In this document: in pieces, positions 60,432 through 64,000 of the stretch
Layout of the letters: every line of letters starts with the position of its first letter
Numbering within the stretch: the stretch's first letter is position 1
DNA from: Longimicrobiales bacterium
GTDB lineage: Bacteria; Gemmatimonadota; Gemmatimonadetes; Longimicrobiales; Gaopeijiaceae
Length of the DNA stretch: 64,000 bases
Direction of reading: 5' to 3'
NCBI GenBank assembly: GCA_028284495.1
Contig: JANQRP010000014.1
Location: 281,418 to 345,417, forward strand
Program-made: the position numbers and the translations under genes
Notes under the pieces: model-generated
What the model was told of the DNA's origin: nothing
Database searches by the model: none
Seen by the model: the letters and a program-made list of their open reading frames with translations, nothing else

Positions 60432-60815
60432 TTACGCGTCCTTGAGGTCGACGGCCACAGTGATGTGGCTCGTCCGCTTGCGGATCGGCGCGGCGCGTCC
60501 CATCGCGGCGGCGCGGTAGCGCCGGAGGGTCGGGCCCTCGTCCACGTAGGCAGCACTCACCACGAGGTCGTCCACGTCGAGGACCTCGCCGGCGTCCTGC
60601 GCCTTGTACTGTGCGTTCGCCACGGCTGAACGGAGCGTCTTCGAGATCGGCTCCGCGGCGGCCTTCGGCGAGAACTGGAGGATCTGATAGGCCTGGTTCA
60701 CGCTCTTGCCGCGGATCTGGTCCACGACGAGCCGCACCTTCCGCGGGCTCATGCGCACGTGCCGTGCGATCGCTCGTGCCTGCATCGTCTGCTCCGGGGT
60801 CTCGGTCGCCATCAT
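60432..60815 (-). CDS. rplV: Ribosomal protein L22 (uL22)
   Basis: 127 residues from the first ATG of ATGATGG, overlapping the rpsS stop. [34 protein letters not shown] and [32 protein letters not shown] are diagnostic. Its loop reaches the peptide tunnel. Confidence 0.97.
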   Translation of the reverse strand: MMATETPEQTMQARAIARHVRMSPRKVRLVVDQIRGKSVNQAYQILQFSPKAAAEPISKTLRSAVANAQYKAQDAGEVLDVDDLVVSAAYVDEGPTLRRYRAAAMGRAAPIRKRTSHITVAVDLKDA

Positions 60816-61096
60816 CGGCCGGCCTTCTTGTCGGCGAGCTTGCCGCCGTGGCCGCGGAACAGCCGCGTCGGCGCGAACTCGCCCAGCTTGTGGCCGACCA
60901 TGTTCTCGGTGATGTAGACCGGGATGAACTTGTTGCCGTTGTGTACCGCGACGGTGTGCCCGACGAACTGCGGCGAGATCGTGGACGCGCGCGCCCAGGT
61001 CTTCACCACCTTCTTCTCACCGGACGCGTTCATGCGCTCCACCTTCAGGAGGAGCTTGTCGTCGATGTACGGTCCCTTCTTGATGCTGCGCGCCAT
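60812..61096 (-). CDS. rpsS: Ribosomal protein S19 (uS19)
   Basis: 94 residues. [68 protein letters not shown] are diagnostic. It binds 16S rRNA at the head with S13. It lies 12 bases after rplB. Confidence 0.97.
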   Translation of the reverse strand: MARSIKKGPYIDDKLLLKVERMNASGEKKVVKTWARASTISPQFVGHTVAVHNGNKFIPVYITENMVGHKLGEFAPTRLFRGHGGKLADKKAGR

Positions 61097-61108
61097 GTCG
61101 GAATCCCC

Positions 61109-61951
61109 TTACGACTTCGTGGCCTTGCCGCGCTTGCGCCCGCGGACGATGAACTTGTTCGACCGCTTCTTGCGCTTGCGCGTCTTCTTGCCGTCCGGCG
61201 TGCCCCAGGGGGACACCGGCGGGCGTCCACCCGACGTCCGGCCCTCACCACCACCCAGGGGGTGATCGACCGGGTTCATGGCCACACCGCGAACCTTCGG
61301 CCGGCGGCCCCGCCAGCGCGCCGCGCCGGCCTTTCCGATCGACGTGAGCTCGTGCTCGACGTTGCCGATCTGGCCGACCGTCGCGTAGCAGGTCTTGTGG
61401 ACCCGGCGCACCTCGGTCGACGGCAGTCGGAGCGACACGTAGTCGCCCTCGCGCGCCACCAGCTGGACCGATGCACCCGCCGAGCGCGCCATCTGGCCAC
61501 CCTTGCCGGGCTTGAGTTCGACGTTGTGGAGCTGCGTCCCGAGCGGCACCCGCTCCAGCGGCAGCGCGTTGCCCGGCTTGATGTCGGCGTCCGGACCGGC
61601 CTCGATCACGTCCCCGACCTTCATGTCGCGGACGTGGAGGATGTAGCGCTTCTCGCCGTCCTCGTACGTGACGAGCGCGATGTTCGCCGTCCGGTTCGGA
61701 TCGTACTCAATCTCGGTGATCCGGCCGGGCATGCCCAGCTTGTTCCGCTTGAAGTCGATCCTGCGGTACTTCCGCTTGTGGCCGCCGCCCCGCCGACGCG
61801 ACGTGATGCGTCCATGGTGGTTGCGTCCCCCCGACTTCGACAGCGACTCGGTGAGCGACCTCTCCGGCTTCGAACGCGTGACCTCGTCGGTCTGCAGGCT
61901 CGAGCGGAAACGTGCTCCCGGCGTCACCGGCTTGAACTTCTTGATCGCCAT
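61109..61951 (-). CDS. rplB: Ribosomal protein L2 (uL2)
   Basis: 280 residues. [33 protein letters not shown] and the catalytic-region [29 protein letters not shown] with conserved His are diagnostic. It is central to subunit joining and peptidyl transfer. It lies 11 bases after rplW. Confidence 0.98.
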   Translation of the reverse strand: MAIKKFKPVTPGARFRSSLQTDEVTRSKPERSLTESLSKSGGRNHHGRITSRRRGGGHKRKYRRIDFKRNKLGMPGRITEIEYDPNRTANIALVTYEDGEKRYILHVRDMKVGDVIEAGPDADIKPGNALPLERVPLGTQLHNVELKPGKGGQMARSAGASVQLVAREGDYVSLRLPSTEVRRVHKTCYATVGQIGNVEHELTSIGKAGAARWRGRRPKVRGVAMNPVDHPLGGGEGRTSGGRPPVSPWGTPDGKKTRKRKKRSNKFIVRGRKRGKATKS

Positions 61952-61962
61952 GGGTCAGCTCC

Positions 61963-62274
61963 TCACCCGACTTCGTAGAACTCGATGTGGTCACCCTCGG
62001 CGAGGGTCACCAGCGCCTTCTTCCAGGACGGGCGCCGGCCCATGGTGCGCTCGCGGCTCATGCGGCCGAGGAACGCCCGACGGGCCTTCCCGGCGTACCG
62101 CATCGTCCGAACACCCTCGACCGACACGTCCCAGATCTTCTCCACCGCATGGCGGATGTCGTGCTTGTTGGCGCCTTCGTCCACCACGAAGGTGTAGACG
62201 TTGCGCTCCTCGATGTCCCGGGCCGACTTCTCGGTCACCACGGGACGGACGATCACGTCGAAGTGGTCACGCAT
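61963..62274 (-). CDS. rplW: Ribosomal protein L23 (uL23)
   Basis: 103 residues from the ATG at 62272-62274, chosen because GGAGG lies five bases upstream; an ATG at 62286 has no such site. IVRPVVTEKSARDIEERNVYTFVVDEGANKHDIRHAVEKIWDVSVEGVRTM is diagnostic. It docks trigger factor and SRP at the tunnel exit. It overlaps rplD by eight bases. Confidence 0.96.
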   Translation of the reverse strand: MRDHFDVIVRPVVTEKSARDIEERNVYTFVVDEGANKHDIRHAVEKIWDVSVEGVRTMRYAGKARRAFLGRMSRERTMGRRPSWKKALVTLAEGDHIEFYEVG

Positions 62275-62917
62275 CGTCGCCTCCATCGGATCCGGCGGCC
62301 GCGAGCGACTCGAGCGCCTCGCGCTCGATCACGACCGTGTCGGCCCGGAGAATGTCGTAGACGGACTCGGATCCGAACGCCTGGACCTCCACCTCGGGCA
62401 GGTTGCGGCCCGAGAGGTAGACGTTCTCCTTCACGCCGTCGGTGAGCAGCAGGACCTTCCGGCCGCCGAGGTCGATCTGCGCGAGGTAGTCGCGGAGATC
62501 GGACGTCTTCGGCGCGTCCATCGAAAGGCCGTCGATCAGCACCACGCGCTCGGCCTCGGCCCGCGCGTTGAAGGCGGAGCGACGCGCGAGCGCCTTCACC
62601 TTCCGGGGCACCTTCTGGCGCCACGAGTGCGGAATCGGCGGGAACGCTCGGCCACCACCGGCCCACTGCGCCGCCCGGATCGTCCCCTGACGGGCGCGTC
62701 CGGTACCCTTCTGCCGCCACGGCTTCCGGCTTCCGCCCTTCACCGCCGAGCGGTTCTTGGCCGCGGCCGTGCCCTGACGCTGGTTGGCGAGGTACGCCTT
62801 CACCACCTGGTGCAGGACCGGCTCGTTCACGACGCCGTCGAAGATCGACTCGGGCAGCGCCCGGGCCTTTCCCTTCTTGCCGTCGTTCTTGTAGTAGGCT
62901 GCCTTGAACATGGTCAT
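62267..62917 (-). CDS. rplD: Ribosomal protein L4 (uL4)
   Basis: 216 residues from the ATG at 62915-62917; a GTG three bases before and an ATG six bases after are alternatives. [46 protein letters not shown] is the conserved loop. It lines the tunnel and in enterics represses the S10 operon. It overlaps rplC by one base. Confidence 0.96.
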   Translation of the reverse strand: MTMFKAAYYKNDGKKGKARALPESIFDGVVNEPVLHQVVKAYLANQRQGTAAAKNRSAVKGGSRKPWRQKGTGRARQGTIRAAQWAGGGRAFPPIPHSWRQKVPRKVKALARRSAFNARAEAERVVLIDGLSMDAPKTSDLRDYLAQIDLGGRKVLLLTDGVKENVYLSGRNLPEVEVQAFGSESVYDILRADTVVIEREALESLAAAGSDGGDDA

Positions 62918-63534
62918 CACTTCTGGATCAGGACGTAGCTGTCACGCGATCCCGGAACTCCGCCCTTCACGAAGAGGAGGTTCCGCTCGCCATCGATGCG
63001 CACGACCTGGATGTTCCGAATCGTCTTCCGGGTCTGACCCATCTGCCCGGGGAGCTTCTTGCCCTTGATCACGCGGGACGGGTCGGTGCCCGGCCCGAGC
63101 GAACCCGGGTTCCGGGACATCGGGTGCCCGTGACCGCCGGGGCGACCCGCGAAGCCGTAGCGCTTCACGACACCCTGGAAGCCCCGGCCTTTCGACGTAC
63201 CGGTGACGTTGACCCGGTCGCCGACCTCGAACTGCTCGACCGTCAGCTCCTGTCCGAGCTCGTACTCGGCGTCCCCGTTGAGCGGAAACTCGCGCACGAT
63301 CCGGGGCGCGGCCTCGAGCCCGGCGGCGGCCACATGACCGAGCTCCGCCCGGGTGGACCGCTTCGCCTTCTTCGCGCCGAAGCCGACCTGGACGGCCTCG
63401 TAGCCGTCGGTCTCGACCGTCTTGATCTGCGTGACCGGGCACGGACCCGCCTCGATGACCGTCACGGGCACCTGCGCCCCCGACTCATCGAAGATCCGGG
63501 TCATGCCGATCTTCTTTCCGATTATTCCGGCCAT
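62917..63534 (-). CDS. rplC: Ribosomal protein L3 (uL3)
   Basis: 205 residues from the ATG at 63532-63534; the frame upstream is an rpsJ shadow. [59 protein letters not shown] and [20 protein letters not shown] are diagnostic. It binds near the peptidyl-transferase centre. It lies two bases after rpsJ. Confidence 0.97.
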   Translation of the reverse strand: MAGIIGKKIGMTRIFDESGAQVPVTVIEAGPCPVTQIKTVETDGYEAVQVGFGAKKAKRSTRAELGHVAAAGLEAAPRIVREFPLNGDAEYELGQELTVEQFEVGDRVNVTGTSKGRGFQGVVKRYGFAGRPGGHGHPMSRNPGSLGPGTDPSRVIKGKKLPGQMGQTRKTIRNIQVVRIDGERNLLFVKGGVPGSRDSYVLIQK

Positions 63535-63536
63535 GC

Positions 63537-63845
63537 TCAATCGACCTTGATCTCGACGTCCACACCCGCCGGGAGATCCAGCTTGGTGAGCGCGTCGATC
63601 GTCTGCGGGCGACTGTCGACGATGTCGATCAGGCGCTTGTGCGTCCGAAGTTCGAACTGCTCGCGGGACTTCTTGTCGATGTGCGGTCCCTTCAGGACCG
63701 TCCACCGCTCACGCCTCGTCGGCAGCGGGATCGGGCCCCGCACGTTAGCCCCCGTCTTCTGGGCGGTACGAACGATATCTGCCGCGGTCTGATCCACGAT
63801 CCAGTGATCGAACGCCTTGAGACGGATGCGAATCCTGTCGGCCAT
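63537..63845 (-). CDS. rpsJ: Ribosomal protein S10 (uS10, NusE)
   Basis: 102 residues from the ATG at 63843-63845. [72 protein letters not shown] is diagnostic. It also joins NusB in antitermination. It is 13 bases after tuf and heads the S10 operon. Confidence 0.98.
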   Translation of the reverse strand: MADRIRIRLKAFDHWIVDQTAADIVRTAQKTGANVRGPIPLPTRRERWTVLKGPHIDKKSREQFELRTHKRLIDIVDSRPQTIDALTKLDLPAGVDVEIKVD

Positions 63846-63858
63846 CGTCTGCGGTCCC

Positions 63859-64000
<142 letters not shown>

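Overview
The window is a GC-rich (roughly two-thirds GC), densely coded chromosomal segment from a Gram-negative-type (diderm) bacterium: it carries Tol-Pal genes, a Wza-like export protein, a Wzi-like outer-membrane protein and a BamD-like lipoprotein. The large SecA with a C-terminal zinc tail, the cysteine-bearing ribosomal proteins and two promoters resembling the Bacteroidetes type suggest Gemmatimonadota or a related FCB-group lineage. That is an inference from gene style, not from a tree. Almost everything is on the minus strand; only the Wza-like gene (6377-7000) and wzc-wzi (42625-46580) are on plus.

Region 1 (1-7000): on the minus strand, tsaE-tsaB-rimI (tRNA t6A and ribosomal protein acetylation) are followed by a secreted LysM protein with its own promoter and a strong terminator. 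Next come a GalE-like epimerase coupled to tolQ, then tolR, tolA and the start of tolB, which runs off the left edge. Region 2 (7032-18213) holds housekeeping genes: a PLP aminotransferase, bamD-like, nadD, secA, radC, and rel coupled by a 4-base overlap to uvrB. Region 3 (18286-22790) encodes UDP-glucose dehydrogenase, UDP-xylose synthase, a cupin and two TPR proteins.

Region 4 (22931-46580) is a complete-looking Wzx/Wzy-type exopolysaccharide locus. It contains a UDP-hexosamine dehydrogenase, a WbpM/PglF-type dehydratase, CapE-CapF-CapG for UDP-L-FucNAc, two aminotransferase/acetyltransferase steps resembling PglE and PglD, a PglC-like initiating transferase, two GT4 glycosyltransferases, a flippase and a polymerase/ligase. 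The divergent wzc tyrosine kinase and wzi-like gene lie beside it. Its most distinctive feature is sulfation: CysD and fused CysN-CysC make PAPS, two sulfotransferases can use it, a polysaccharide deacetylase overlaps one of them by four bases, and a CysQ-like PAP phosphatase lies just beyond. Together they suggest a sulfated, possibly N-sulfated, capsular polysaccharide.

Region 5 (46600-64000) holds cysQ-like, rpmB, a membrane-anchored protein of unknown function, and then the alpha, spc and S10 ribosomal operons in reverse order (rplQ, rpoA, rpsD, rpsK, rpsM, rpmJ, map, adk, secY ... rpsJ) ending in the 3' end of tuf at the right edge. Points of interest are a 189-base structured spacer between rpsM and rpsK, intercistronic hairpins at rpsD/rpoA and rplE/rpsN, and the absence of infA between map and rpmJ. 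No tRNA, rRNA, CRISPR array, insertion sequence or phage gene was recognised.
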